DNA of 64,000 bases from Streptomyces sp. WAC 01529 (GTDB lineage: Bacteria > Actinomycetota > Actinomycetes > Streptomycetales > Streptomycetaceae): NCBI RefSeq assembly GCF_003945545.1, contig NZ_CP029617.1, forward strand, positions 2,429,001-2,493,000, written 5' to 3'. Positions within the stretch are counted from its first letter, which is position 1; each line of letters starts with the position of its first letter. This document shows, one piece after another, positions 16,784-25,630 of this stretch. A program made the translations under genes and the position numbers. Below the pieces are notes generated by a model that was given only the letters and a program-made list of their open reading frames with translations, did no database searches and was not told where the DNA came from.

Positions 16784-19369
16784 ATGGGCATGTCCCGGCC
16801 ATCCAGACCCGTTCTGTTCACCGCCGCCGCCACGGCCGGCGCGCTGGTGCTCACCGCGCTCGTCCCGGGCAGCGCGACCGCCGACCCGGCACCGCGCCCG
16901 GTCACCCGCGAGGGTTCGCCGCTCGGCGCCGACCGGGCGGCCATGGCCCCGCAGGCCGCTGCCGAACGCGCCCTCGGCAGCCCGCCGGCCCCGGGGCTCG
17001 CCGATGGCAGGGGCCGCGGCTACCCGCGCGAGCGGAAGCTCGACACACCTCCGGAGAACCCTGCCGACAAGTCGATAAAACTGGGGCTCACGCCGTACCA
17101 CGGCATAGCCCCGAAGCTGAACGCACTCCAGCGCCTCGGCGACCGCGTGAGCGTGGAGATCGCGGGCCGTTCGGCGGGCGGGCACCCGCTCTACCTCGTG
17201 ACAGTCACCGCGCCCGAGTCCGCGCGCGAGGCGGCGCGCCAGGAGCGGATGCGCGAGCGCATCGAGAACGCTCCCTCGGCCGCCGCGAAGGACAAGGCGA
17301 TCAAGGCCTCGTACAAGACGCCCGTCTTCATCAACAACAACATCCACGGCAACGAGTGGGAGGGCACCGACGCCGCCCTGAAGCTCATCGAGAGGCTGGC
17401 GAGGGCGAAGGACGCGAAGAGCCGGTCCCTGCTCGCGCACAACCGCCTCTACTTCAACGTCACCGCCAACCCCGACGGCCGTATCGCGGGGACCCGGGCG
17501 AACGCCAACGGCTTTGACCTCAACCGCGACTTCATCACCGCCTCCCAGCCCGAGGCCCGCGCGATCCGCGAGATCGCCGCCGCCAAGCAGCCCGCGGTCA
17601 TGCTCGACCTGCACGGCTATGTGAACGGCACGCTGATCGAGCCGACCACTCCCCCGCACGGCGAGAACTACGAGTACGACCTGTTCCTCAAGAACTCCTA
17701 CGCCAACGCCCTCGGCATGGAGGCCGCCGTCAACGGCCTCGGCTACACGCGGGAGAAGGACGGCGTGAAGCCCGCCGTCATCCCCTTCCGCGACCAGGAG
17801 GAGGGCTGGGACGACTGGCCGCCCATCTTCACCCCGCAGTACCTGCCCTTCCACGGCGCGGTCGCCACGCACACGATCGAGTTCCCGATGCAGGTGAACA
17901 ACGCGGCGTACGAGTCGCAGCCGGTCGCGGAGCTGCGGCGCAGGGCCGCCATCAACGTCGACATCGCGGGCGCGGCCATGCGCGCGAGCGTCGACTACGC
18001 CGACCGCCGCCGCTCCTCGCTGATCGCCGACCAGATCGAGGTCTTCCGGCGGGGCGCGACGGGCGCGGAGCAGGTGCCGGTCTCGGCGGAGACGGTGCCG
18101 GGCGTGCCGGGGATCGGCCCCGAGGATGTGTACACGACCACGTTCCCGCGCGCGTACGTGATTCCGGCGGGCTCCTCGCCGGGCGGGCGCGGTCAGCGTT
18201 CGGCGACGGCGGCGGCGCGGCTCGTGGACCATCTGCTCGCCAATGACGTACGCGTCGAGCGCGCGGCCCACCGCTTCCGGCTGGGTGGCAAGACGTACCC
18301 GAAGGGCTCGTACGTCGTCGACATGCACCAGCCCAAGCGGGGTCTGGCCAATGTGATGCTGGCCGACGGGCGCGACATCAGCGACAAGGTGTCGACCATG
18401 TACGACATCTCGGGGTGGAGCCTCGGGCGGCTGTGGGGCGCGAGCGTCGACTCCGTGAAGAGGGGCGACCTGGACGCCCTGCGCACGCGTGAGGTGCGGG
18501 CCGCGGCCCGGGTCGGGTATGTGGCACCGCGCGGTGATCTGCGGCTGCGGCTCGACGACCCGCGGGAGATCGCGGCCGTCAACCACCTGCTCGCCGAGGG
18601 GGTTTCGGTACGAGGCGGCCGTGACGGGAGCGCGATCGTGTCGTCGTCGGCGCGCCGGGCGGCGGTGGAGGCCGCGAGGAAGTACGACGTCGCTTTCGAT
18701 GCCACGAAGGCCAAGGGCGGTGCCGCGCTGCACCGTACGCGGGTCGCGGCGGCCGTCACGCCGGGCGAGCTCTTCGCACTGCGGGAGATGAACTTCGACG
18801 TGGTGCCCGTGTCGACGGCCGTGCTCAACTCGGGCTTCGGCTGGAAGGGGACGGACGCGCTCTTCGTGTCGGCCGGGCTCGACCACGACGAGCTGAACCC
18901 GGCGGCGAAAGCCGGGCTCGAACGGTTCCTCACCAAGGGCGGCGGCCTCGTCGGCCGGGGTGCGGCGGGCGCCGCGCTGAACACCGGCGCGAAGCTGCTC
19001 GCCGTGCGGCCGGTGGAGGGCAACGGCGACGCCAACGGCGTGGTCCGCGTGGTCAACGCGGGCGGCACGGTCACCGGCGGCGCGCCGGACCACAGCTTCG
19101 TCTACTCGCCGATGTGGTTCACCGGCCTCGGCTCCGGGGTGCGCGTGGAGCAGCGGTACGGGACCGGCGACCCGCTGGTCTCCGGGCACTGGCGGCCCCT
19201 GGAGGACGGCGGCGGGGGCCCGGCGTCCGCCGCGGGGCGCGCCGCGGTCGTCAGCGGGGCGGCGCGGGGCGCGGACGTGGTCCTTTTCGGCACCGAGCCG
19301 CTCTTCCGCGACCATCCCAAGGGGGTGTTCCCGCAGGTCGGGCGGGCGCTGCTGAAGGTCGGCCGGTAG
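16784..19369 (+). CDS. Secreted M14-family zinc carboxypeptidase, large form
   Basis: 861 aa with a signal peptide (residues 1-33, ending ATADP). The M14 domain spans about 95-400: HGNEWEG gives zinc ligands His188 and Glu191, His277 in LDLHGYVNG is the third ligand, and Glu366 in THTIEFPMQ fits the general base. About 450 C-terminal residues follow, without a motif I recognise, probably domains for substrate or wall binding. It should trim C-terminal residues from peptides or murein peptides outside the cell. ATG 16784 has AACGGAGG; a second ATG lies 6 bp on. Confidence 0.88.
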   Translation: MGMSRPSRPVLFTAAATAGALVLTALVPGSATADPAPRPVTREGSPLGADRAAMAPQAAAERALGSPPAPGLADGRGRGYPRERKLDTPPENPADKSIKLGLTPYHGIAPKLNALQRLGDRVSVEIAGRSAGGHPLYLVTVTAPESAREAARQERMRERIENAPSAAAKDKAIKASYKTPVFINNNIHGNEWEGTDAALKLIERLARAKDAKSRSLLAHNRLYFNVTANPDGRIAGTRANANGFDLNRDFITASQPEARAIREIAAAKQPAVMLDLHGYVNGTLIEPTTPPHGENYEYDLFLKNSYANALGMEAAVNGLGYTREKDGVKPAVIPFRDQEEGWDDWPPIFTPQYLPFHGAVATHTIEFPMQVNNAAYESQPVAELRRRAAINVDIAGAAMRASVDYADRRRSSLIADQIEVFRRGATGAEQVPVSAETVPGVPGIGPEDVYTTTFPRAYVIPAGSSPGGRGQRSATAAARLVDHLLANDVRVERAAHRFRLGGKTYPKGSYVVDMHQPKRGLANVMLADGRDISDKVSTMYDISGWSLGRLWGASVDSVKRGDLDALRTREVRAAARVGYVAPRGDLRLRLDDPREIAAVNHLLAEGVSVRGGRDGSAIVSSSARRAAVEAARKYDVAFDATKAKGGAALHRTRVAAAVTPGELFALREMNFDVVPVSTAVLNSGFGWKGTDALFVSAGLDHDELNPAAKAGLERFLTKGGGLVGRGAAGAALNTGAKLLAVRPVEGNGDANGVVRVVNAGGTVTGGAPDHSFVYSPMWFTGLGSGVRVEQRYGTGDPLVSGHWRPLEDGGGGPASAAGRAAVVSGAARGADVVLFGTEPLFRDHPKGVFPQVGRALLKVGR

Positions 19370-19437
19370 TCGGCGCCGCGCGGTAGGCGGTAGGCGTGGC
19401 CCGCACGGTCGGACAGAGCGCCGCGCGGTACGGCAGA

Positions 19438-19470
19438 GGGCCGCACCCCCGCTCGGGGGTGCGGCCCTTT
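19438..19470. terminator. Strong bidirectional hairpin terminator
   Basis: A perfect 13-bp stem: GGGCCGCACCCCC (19438-19450), loop GCTC, then the reverse complement (19455-19467) followed by TTT. It lies between the convergent M14 peptidase and ohr genes and can serve both. Confidence 0.88.
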
Positions 19471-19489
19471 CGTGCGGGTGACCGGTGGG

Positions 19490-19918
19490 TCAGGCGACCG
19501 CGAGGTCGACCTTGATGTTGCCGCGCGTGGCGTTCGAGTAGGGGCACACCTGGTGCGCCTTCTCGACAAGCGACTGCGCGGTGGCCGCGTCCACGTTCGG
19601 GATGGAGGCGGTGATCGCGACCTCCAGGCCGAAGCCGCCGGACTCGTTCTGGCCTATGCCGACCTTGGCGGTGACGGTCGAGCCGGAGATGTCGGCGTTC
19701 TCCTTGCGGGCGACCACGCCGAGGGCGCCCTGGAAGCAGGCGCTGTACCCGGCGGCAAACAGCTGCTCGGGGTTGGTGCCCGCGCCGCTGCCGCCCATCT
19801 CCTCCGGGGGGTTCACGACGACGTCGAGCTTGCCGTCGTCGCTGGCCACACGGCCGTCGCGGCCGTTCTCGGCGGTGGCGACCGCGGTGTACTTGACGTC
19901 GATCTTCTGGATGGACAT
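19490..19918 (-). CDS. Organic hydroperoxide resistance protein (Ohr/OsmC family)
   Basis: 142 aa. Ohr reduces organic hydroperoxides with two reactive cysteines: Cys61 in YSACFQGAL and Cys125 in QVCPYSNATRGN, both present at Ohr-type spacing, which distinguishes Ohr from OsmC. The N-terminal KIDVKYTAVATAENGRDG is typical. ATG 19918 follows GGAGG at a slightly long spacing of 11 bp. The upstream MDR reductase gene is co-directional but separated by about 110 bp. A MarR regulator nearby could be the OhrR-like partner, but its promoter array is next to the reductase, not ohr. Confidence 0.93.
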   Translation of the reverse strand: MSIQKIDVKYTAVATAENGRDGRVASDDGKLDVVVNPPEEMGGSGAGTNPEQLFAAGYSACFQGALGVVARKENADISGSTVTAKVGIGQNESGGFGLEVAITASIPNVDAATAQSLVEKAHQVCPYSNATRGNIKVDLAVA

Positions 19919-20030
19919 AGGTGCCGATTCCTCCTGTGACGTGCCGCGGTGCGCGCCCACACCGCGGCCAAGTGGAATCAGGTTATCGGATGCCGGAAGA
20001 TCGACACATGGCCCCGCCCGGGACGGCGTC

Positions 20031-21062
20031 TCAGGCGAGGGAGACGATCATCTTTCCGGTGTTCTCGCCGCGGAGCATGCCGAGGAAGGCGTCCACGCCG
20101 TTCTCGACGCCCTCGACGACCGTCTCGCGGTACTTCAGCTCGCCGGAGCGGATCCAGCCGCCGACCTCGCGGACGAACTGCGGCTGGAGCGCGCTGTGGT
20201 CCTGCACGAGCATGCCCGTCAGGCGCAGCCGCTTGCCGATGACCAGGGCGAGGTTGCGCGGGGCCGGGGTCGGCTCCTTGTCGTTGTAGCCGGCGATCAT
20301 GCCGCAGATGGTGACCCGGCCGTGCACGTTCAGCCGGCTGATGGCGGCTTCCAGGTGCTCGCCGCCGACGTTGTCGAAGTAGACGTCGATGCCGTCGGGG
20401 GCGGCCTCCTTCAGCTGCTCGGCGACCGGCTTGTCGTCCTTGTAGTTGAAGGCGGCGTCGAAGCCGTACTCCTCGACGAGCAGCTTGACCTTCTCGTCCG
20501 AGCCCGCCGAACCGATGACGCGCGAGGCGCCCTTCAGCTTGGCGATCTGGCCGACCTGGCCGCCGACGGCACCCGCGGCGCCGGAGACGAAGACGGCGTC
20601 GCCCTCCTTGAAGGAGGCGACTTCGAGCAGACCGGCGTACGCGGTCAGGCCCGTCATGCCGAGCACGCCGAGGTAGGCGGAGAGCGGCGCGGCCTGCGCG
20701 TCGACCTTGGTGGCGTGCTGGGCGGGGACGGAGGCGTACTCGCGCCAGCCCGCGAAGTGCAGCACGTGGTCGCCGACCGCGAAGCCCTCGGCGTTGGAGG
20801 CGACGACCTCGCCGACCGCGCCGCCCTCCATGGGCTTGTCGAGCTGGAACGGCGGGACGTAGGACTTCACGTCGTTCATCCGGCCCCGCATGTACGGGTC
20901 CACCGAGAAGTGGAGGTTGCGCACCAGGACGCGGCCCTCGCCGGGGGCGGTGACGGGGACCTCGCGCAGCGCGAAGTCCTCGGGGACCGGCCAGCCTTCC
21001 GGGCGCCGGACCAGGTGCCACTCACGGCTGACGGAGGGGAGCTGCTCGGGGGTGACGGACAT
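20031..21062 (-). CDS. NADP-dependent oxidoreductase, MDR family (curcumin reductase/leukotriene B4 dehydrogenase type)
   Basis: A 343-aa zinc-independent medium-chain reductase that should reduce enones with NADPH. The N-terminal catalytic fold has SVDPYMRGRM, followed by the Rossmann motif VSGAAGAVGGQVGQIAKLKG (about residues 160-180) and DVYFDNVGGEHLEAA. No zinc-ligand cysteines are seen. ATG 21062 has GGAGGA at 8 bp. It is divergent from a MarR gene with a repeat array between them, so substrate-induced derepression is likely. Confidence 0.92.
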   Translation of the reverse strand: MSVTPEQLPSVSREWHLVRRPEGWPVPEDFALREVPVTAPGEGRVLVRNLHFSVDPYMRGRMNDVKSYVPPFQLDKPMEGGAVGEVVASNAEGFAVGDHVLHFAGWREYASVPAQHATKVDAQAAPLSAYLGVLGMTGLTAYAGLLEVASFKEGDAVFVSGAAGAVGGQVGQIAKLKGASRVIGSAGSDEKVKLLVEEYGFDAAFNYKDDKPVAEQLKEAAPDGIDVYFDNVGGEHLEAAISRLNVHGRVTICGMIAGYNDKEPTPAPRNLALVIGKRLRLTGMLVQDHSALQPQFVREVGGWIRSGELKYRETVVEGVENGVDAFLGMLRGENTGKMIVSLA

Positions 21063-21081
21063 GAGGGCGTCCTCCTAAGAG

Positions 21082-21169
21082 ATGTTTCATGCCAAGCGAT
21101 GCTTCATGCATGCTTCATGCCTAGCGATGTTTCATGTGCTGAAACAACCATGCTCTTTGATATTTCATA
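21082..21169. promoter_or_regulatory. Operator array of ATGYTTCATG repeats with an inverted repeat
   Basis: Four copies of ATG(T/C)TTCATG start at 21082, 21099, 21110 and 21127, spaced 17, 11 and 17 bp; a weaker fifth copy (ATATTTCATA) starts at 21160. The fourth overlaps a perfect inverted repeat, TGTTTCA-TGTGC-TGAAACA (21128-21146). All lie between the divergent reductase and MarR starts, and an AT-rich stretch follows. The arrangement suggests cooperative binding by the MarR protein. Confidence 0.75.
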
Positions 21170-21198
21170 GTGTCAAGTAAACGGGTAACCTGGTGACC

Positions 21199-21651
21199 AT
21201 GGCCACCAGTGACCCGCGTACCCCTTCACCCCGCGCCGACCCGCTGACGGTCGAGGTCGTCGAGCTGATCGGCGAGGTCGTGGGGCGCTACCACGAGGAG
21301 TACGAGGAGGCGGCGGCCGGCCACTCGCTGACCGGCGCGCAGGCGCGCGTCCTGGGGCTGCTCTTCATCGAACCTATGCCCATGCGCCGCATCGCGCAGA
21401 AGCTGAAGTGCGAGCCGTCGAACATCACGGGCATCGTCGACCGCCTGGAGGCCCGCGGCCTCGTCGAGCGGCGGCCCGACCCGGCCGACCGGCGCGTGAA
21501 GCTGGCCGCGCCGACGGATGAGGGCGCGGAGGTCGCCCGCGGTCTGCGCGACTCCCTGAACTTCGCGCGGGAGCCGCTGGCGGAGCTTTCGCACGAGGAG
21601 CGGCTTTCGTTGCGGGGGTTGCTGCGGAGGATGTTGGGCGGGGAGGCGTAG
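21199..21651 (+). CDS. MarR family transcriptional regulator
   Basis: A 150-aa winged-helix regulator: LTGAQARVLGLLFIEPMPMRRIAQKLKCEPSNITGIVDRLEARGLVERRPDPADRRVKLAAPT carries the recognition helix and the DRR wing of the family. It probably represses itself and the divergent reductase by binding the repeat array, and releases it on meeting a toxic organic compound. I chose ATG 21199 (MATSDPRT); GTG 21193 is two codons upstream, and neither has a good ribosome site, so a leaderless transcript is possible. Confidence 0.88.
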   Translation: MATSDPRTPSPRADPLTVEVVELIGEVVGRYHEEYEEAAAGHSLTGAQARVLGLLFIEPMPMRRIAQKLKCEPSNITGIVDRLEARGLVERRPDPADRRVKLAAPTDEGAEVARGLRDSLNFAREPLAELSHEERLSLRGLLRRMLGGEA

Positions 21652-21851
21652 GCCTTCGGGCGGCCGTTCCAGTCGGTCGCCCCAGTCGGCCGTTCCAGGA
21701 TGTGTGCGTCTGTGCTGGTCAGGGGCTGTTCCGGCGTTCCGGCGTCCCGTGTCCGTGGCCCGTTGTGGCGGCCGGGACGGGTCGCGGCGGAGGCTGTGGC
21801 GGTCCGAGCAGTTCGCCGGACGGACCACTCCCAGCACCCATGGAGCTTCTG

Positions 21852-22391
21852 ATGCGCTCGCGTCTCGCCGCCCGTTCCCCCCGCGCCACCCGGCTCGCCC
21901 TGACCGCCGTCGCCGCCGTGGCCCTCACCACCACCGCCGCCGGGGCCGCGCTCGCCGTCGACGGGCAGAGCAGGGCCTCCGCCGTCGAGCAGGCCTGCGG
22001 AACCAATGACCTGACCTTCAAGGTCACCGAGAAGACGCAGGCGGGCGGGTATCTCCTCGTCACCGCCAAGGCCAGGCCCGGCATCACCTGCTACCTGGAG
22101 GGCAACATCCCCTCCGCCTCCTTCGGCTCCTCCCCCGACACGGAGGTCCTGCCCATCGAGCAGGGCATCACCGAGAGCATCAAGCTCTCCGGTACCACCG
22201 CCGCCTACGCCGGTATCAACCCCAAGTCGACCGACAACGACTACGGCATCGAGTTCGAGCGGCTCTTCCTCTCCGTCGCCGGTGACGAGGAGAACAGCGT
22301 CGCCCTCCGCCTGCCCAGCGCCACTCTTATCGACAAGCCCCTCGCCACCAACTGGCACGCCGACCCGGCCGACGCTGTCCCCTTCAGCTGA
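21852..22391 (+). CDS. Secreted DUF4232-like protein
   Basis: 179 aa with a signal peptide (MRSRLAARSPRATRLALTAV..., cleavage near AALAVDG, about residue 36) and a single exported domain. ACGTNDLTFKVTEKTQ and GITCYLEGNIP supply two cysteines that could form a disulfide; the pattern resembles DUF4232, a beta-sandwich domain common in streptomycete exported proteins. Function unknown. The ATG at 21852 has GGAG 6 bp upstream; the frame before it reads as non-conserved sequence. Convergent with the next gene. Confidence 0.72.
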   Translation: MRSRLAARSPRATRLALTAVAAVALTTTAAGAALAVDGQSRASAVEQACGTNDLTFKVTEKTQAGGYLLVTAKARPGITCYLEGNIPSASFGSSPDTEVLPIEQGITESIKLSGTTAAYAGINPKSTDNDYGIEFERLFLSVAGDEENSVALRLPSATLIDKPLATNWHADPADAVPFS

Positions 22392-22448
22392 CGCTCTCCT
22401 GCGCCGGGAGGCCTCGGCCCGGGAGGTCCCGCTCCGGGAGGCCTCGCG

Positions 22449-23201
22449 TCACCTGCACCACCACAGGAAGCGGTCGCACGGCTCGGTCGGGTCCGGTTCG
22501 GGTTCCGGTTCCGGGTCCGGTGCGGGCGTGGGCCTCGGGTTCTCGGCGGTCGGCGAGGACGGGGTGGGGCGGGAGGTGCCGGGGGCGTCGTCCGGGGTTC
22601 CGGGGCCGGCCGGGGACGAGTCGGCCGGCCGCTCGCCGTCCGGGGTCGCCTCTCCCTCCCCCTCCCCTTCCTTCTTCCGCTCCTCCTGCTCCTTCTCGCT
22701 CTCCTTCCCCTTCTCTTCCTTCTCCTTCTTCTCTCTCTTCTCCCTGGCCTTCTTGTCCTCGGCGTCCTCTTCCTTGGTGGAGGACGCCGAGGTGGCCGCC
22801 GACGCGCTGCCGCCGGGGCCCGCGGTCCCGCCCGGCGCCGGGCTCTGCCGATCCCCCTCGTCCGGGACGGAGGCGGCGGTGGGGTCCCCTGAGGTCCCCT
22901 CGATGCCCAGTTCGGCCAGGCTCAGGCCGCCCGCCGCGAGCGCGAGGCCCGCGGTGGCGAGCAGGACCTTGCGGCGCCTTCGCCGGTGCGCCCTGCGGCC
23001 GCGTTCCTTGCGGCGGGCGCGAGTGCGGGTGCGGGCGTGGACGCCGGGGTGCGGGGGCTCCTCGCCGTACGCGTACTCCTCGTCGTACGCGTACTCCTCG
23101 CCGCCCGGTTCCTCGTGCGGGCCGGATTCGGCCGGGGCTCCGCACCCCGGGCAGGCGAGGGCGCCGTTGAGGTGCCTGCGGCACGGGTGGCAGTAGTCCA
23201 T
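22449..23201 (-). CDS. SCO2400-family-like membrane protein with N-terminal zinc ribbon
   Basis: 250 aa. The N-terminus MDYCHPCRRHLNGALACPGCG has two CxxC pairs, a zinc-ribbon pattern. Then come acidic EYAYDEEYAYGEE repeats, a very basic segment (RTRTRARRKERGRRAHRRRRRK) and one membrane segment (VLLATAGLALAAGGLSLAEL, about 79-98), followed by a long disordered tail: Ser/Thr/Gly-rich, then a highly charged Lys/Glu stretch, then a Pro-Glu repeat ending CDRFLWWCR. It matches what I recall of the uncharacterised SCO2400 family. The topology suggests a cytoplasmic ribbon and an exported tail. Confidence 0.75.
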   Translation of the reverse strand: MDYCHPCRRHLNGALACPGCGAPAESGPHEEPGGEEYAYDEEYAYGEEPPHPGVHARTRTRARRKERGRRAHRRRRRKVLLATAGLALAAGGLSLAELGIEGTSGDPTAASVPDEGDRQSPAPGGTAGPGGSASAATSASSTKEEDAEDKKAREKREKKEKEEKGKESEKEQEERKKEGEGEGEATPDGERPADSSPAGPGTPDDAPGTSRPTPSSPTAENPRPTPAPDPEPEPEPDPTEPCDRFLWWCR

Positions 23202-23321
23202 GAGGCTTGGAGGCTAGGTGCCGCGCCGCCGACTGCGGAAGCCGCCGCTGTGAAAGTTGTGTGCGGAATCAACAACCCCGGCGCGGCGGCGTTGTCAGTG
23301 GCGGGAGGCATGATCGGGGGC

Positions 23322-24188
23322 ATGACGCGGAACTCTTCCGGCGCGCTGCGCGCCCTTGCCCATGAGCACCTCCCCTCCGACGTGGCCGAGCGGTGGCTCG
23401 GGCTGCTGCGGCCCGGCATCCGGCTCGCCCCGGCGGGCGGGGACGACGCGGTGGTGGGGCAGTTGGGCGGGGAGCCCAAGCTTCCGGATGACGTGGAGTG
23501 GCCGGAGTGGGAGGGGCACGGCCCGCTGTCGTTCGTCGCGTCCGTGGAGTGCGCGGCGCTGCCCGCGGGGGCGCTCGACGTGCCGTTCCCGGCGACGGGG
23601 ACGCTCGCCTTCTTCTACTTCGACGGCCAACTGGACGACGGGGAGGCGGTGGTGGACGTCGCCGACGAGCCGTCCAGAGCGGGCGCCCGCGTCGTCTACA
23701 CCCCCGCGGGCACGCCCCTGACCGAGCGGGCGACGCCGGAGGACCTGGACGCCTACCCCCATGTCCCGCTCACCGCGCGCGTGGAGGCGACGGTCGCGGA
23801 GCCGACGCATCCGCGGATCCAGCGGGCCTTCGCGCCCGACGCCGAGCCCTTCCAGGATTACGAACACCCGGTGTGCTCCGAGGCGTTCACGGACGCCCTG
23901 TGGGAGTACGGCGAAGTGGCGGGCCATCAGCTCGGCGGCACACCGCAGTCGGTGCAGGGTCCTGTCGAGGCGGAGGTGGCGCATGCGGCGCTCGGCCCGG
24001 GGACGAGCTGGCACGACCCCCGGATCGTGGAGGAGATGCGGGACTGGCTGCTGCTCGCCCAGTTCGACTCGGACGACGCGGCGGACATGATGTGGGGCGA
24101 CACGGGCTGCCTCTACTGGCTCATACGCCCCGCCGACCTCGCGGAACTCCGCTTCGACCGGGCCCTGTTCACCTGGCAGTGCTGCTGA
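23322..24188 (+). CDS. YwqG/DUF1963 family protein
   Basis: About 288 aa. The pattern LGGEPKLPDDVEWPEWEGHGPLSFVASVECAALP, then a GTLAFFYFDGQ strand and a C-terminal LLLAQFDSDDAADMMWGDTGCLYWLIRPADLAELRFD is characteristic of YwqG/DUF1963 proteins, which have no known enzymatic role. No leader or membrane segment. The start is uncertain: ATG 23322 and ATG 23310 are both close to purine-rich sequence at poor spacing. The last codons (W-Q-C-C-stop) are also the first unit of the tandem repeat that runs on behind the gene. Confidence 0.8.
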   Translation: MTRNSSGALRALAHEHLPSDVAERWLGLLRPGIRLAPAGGDDAVVGQLGGEPKLPDDVEWPEWEGHGPLSFVASVECAALPAGALDVPFPATGTLAFFYFDGQLDDGEAVVDVADEPSRAGARVVYTPAGTPLTERATPEDLDAYPHVPLTARVEATVAEPTHPRIQRAFAPDAEPFQDYEHPVCSEAFTDALWEYGEVAGHQLGGTPQSVQGPVEAEVAHAALGPGTSWHDPRIVEEMRDWLLLAQFDSDDAADMMWGDTGCLYWLIRPADLAELRFDRALFTWQCC

Positions 24189-24253
24189 GCACGTGACAGT
24201 GCTGCTGAGCACGTGAGTGACAGCGCCGCTGAGCACGTGACAGTGCCGCTGAT
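24177..24253. repeat. Imperfect tandem repeat, 20-24 bp unit
   Basis: Units starting CAGTGCTGCTGAGCACGTGA: 24177-24196, 24197-24220 (4 extra bases GTGA), 24221-24240 (CAGCGCCGCT variant) and a partial unit 24241-24253. Three units hold the palindrome CACGTG. The first unit contains the stop codon of the DUF1963 gene, so the array grew from its 3' end. No spacers, so not CRISPR. Confidence 0.85.
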
Positions 24254-24292
24254 CGGCTGGCAGCCCTGCCGACCGGGTACGCCCATGGTGGC

Positions 24293-25624
24293 CTAGGCCC
24301 GCCCCAGCAACCCCCTCAACCGCCGCGCCCTCAGCACCAGTTCCAGCTCGAAGCGGCGGTCGGGGTCGTCGACCTCGTCGCCCCACAGCTCCCTTATCTG
24401 GCGCAGGCGGTAGCGGACCGTCTGGGGGTGCACCCCGAGGCGGGCCGCCACCTCGGGGGCGCCGCCGCGGGTCTCCAGCCAGGCCAGCAGGGTCTCGGCG
24501 AGGCGGCGGCCATGGGCGGGGCCGCAGTGGTCGAGCGGGGCCAGGCAGCGGCGGGCCAGGTCCTCGATCAGCTCCTCGGGTTGCAGGAGCACCAGGGCCT
24601 CGGTGTGCTCGGTGCAGTGCAGGACCTCACCGGAGGGCAGCAGTCCGCGCTCCATGAGCCGCACCGCCGCCTCCGCCCAGCGCAGCGACTTCGCCGCGTC
24701 GGCGAGCGGCACGGGCGGGCCGATGGCGCCGGACCAGCCGGTCATGGCGCGGCGCAGCAGTTCGGGGCGCCCGGCGGCCTCGGGGTCGGGCACGACCATG
24801 CGGGGCTGCTCGGCCTCCATGTCGAGCAGGACGCCCTCCCCGACGGCGGGTGCCACGGCCTCCGGCGCGGGACGCAGCAGCACGCCCACGGCGACGCGGT
24901 CGGGCAGCTGCCAGCCGACGCGGGCGGCCCGCTCCCCGAGGGCGTTGCCGAAGGGGGCGCCCGGCGCGGCCGAGGGGCCCGAGCCGTGGCCGGACGCCGC
25001 GCCTCCGGTGGATTCGGCGCGCCGCTCCGAGAGCAGCAGTTCCATCAGCTTGCGCTGCAGCCGCAGCCGCTCGCCCGCCTCCCGGGCGGCGGCCTCGGCG
25101 TAGCCGCGTACGGACTGGTCGACGAGGCCGTCCAGGTACTCGAAGCCCGACTCGGCGAGTTCGTACATGGCCGGGGGCGGGATGTCGATCTGCTGGCCGA
25201 TCTCGGCGAGGCGGCGCCAGGCGAGGCGTACGCCGAGGCGGTAGATCGCCTGGAGCGAGTCGAGGCTGCGGCCGTGCAGGCCCTCGCCGCGCCCGAATTC
25301 CTGGAAGACCTCCAGGTGGTAGCGGGGCCGCCCTTCCTGGGACGCCAGCTGCTGCACGAAGCCTTCGAGGGCGCGGCGTATGCCGACCAGCGCCATGGGC
25401 TCGCCCGAGTCGTCGAGGACGACGGGCAGCCCGGGGTACTCGGCCCGGATCTCGCGCAGGATGTCCTGGGCGAGGGAGGGCACCTCCTCCAGGGCGAGCG
25501 CGGCGAACCGCCGCACCTGCCGGGGCGGCACGTCCCGCCAGGCCGAGCGCGCCGAGGCGGAGCTCTGGCCTCCGGTGGGGGTGGTCCCGGCGGCTTCGGT
25601 GGGCTGGATGTCGGTCGCGGCCAC
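24293..25624 (-). CDS. PucR/CdaR-type helix-turn-helix transcriptional regulator
   Basis: 443 aa. The C-terminal domain GGAPEVAARLGVHPQTVRYRLRQIRELWGDEVDDPDRRFELELVLRARRL is a PucR-type HTH. The N-terminal half (VEVPSLAQDILREI..., GRSLDSLQAIYRLGVRLAWRRLAEIG) resembles the RsbRD-like sensing region of streptomycete regulators of this kind. An acidic Gly/Ala/Pro linker lies near residues 205-230. GTG 25624 is the first plausible start. It follows a small membrane-protein gene by 6 bp and is probably co-transcribed with it. Target genes are unknown. Confidence 0.85.
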   Translation of the reverse strand: MAATDIQPTEAAGTTPTGGQSSASARSAWRDVPPRQVRRFAALALEEVPSLAQDILREIRAEYPGLPVVLDDSGEPMALVGIRRALEGFVQQLASQEGRPRYHLEVFQEFGRGEGLHGRSLDSLQAIYRLGVRLAWRRLAEIGQQIDIPPPAMYELAESGFEYLDGLVDQSVRGYAEAAAREAGERLRLQRKLMELLLSERRAESTGGAASGHGSGPSAAPGAPFGNALGERAARVGWQLPDRVAVGVLLRPAPEAVAPAVGEGVLLDMEAEQPRMVVPDPEAAGRPELLRRAMTGWSGAIGPPVPLADAAKSLRWAEAAVRLMERGLLPSGEVLHCTEHTEALVLLQPEELIEDLARRCLAPLDHCGPAHGRRLAETLLAWLETRGGAPEVAARLGVHPQTVRYRLRQIRELWGDEVDDPDRRFELELVLRARRLRGLLGRA

Positions 25625-25630
25625 GGTGGC

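Noticed and set aside
24177..24253. Possible CRISPR array.
   Set aside because: Units are adjacent without unique spacers and no cas genes are nearby; it is a simple tandem repeat.
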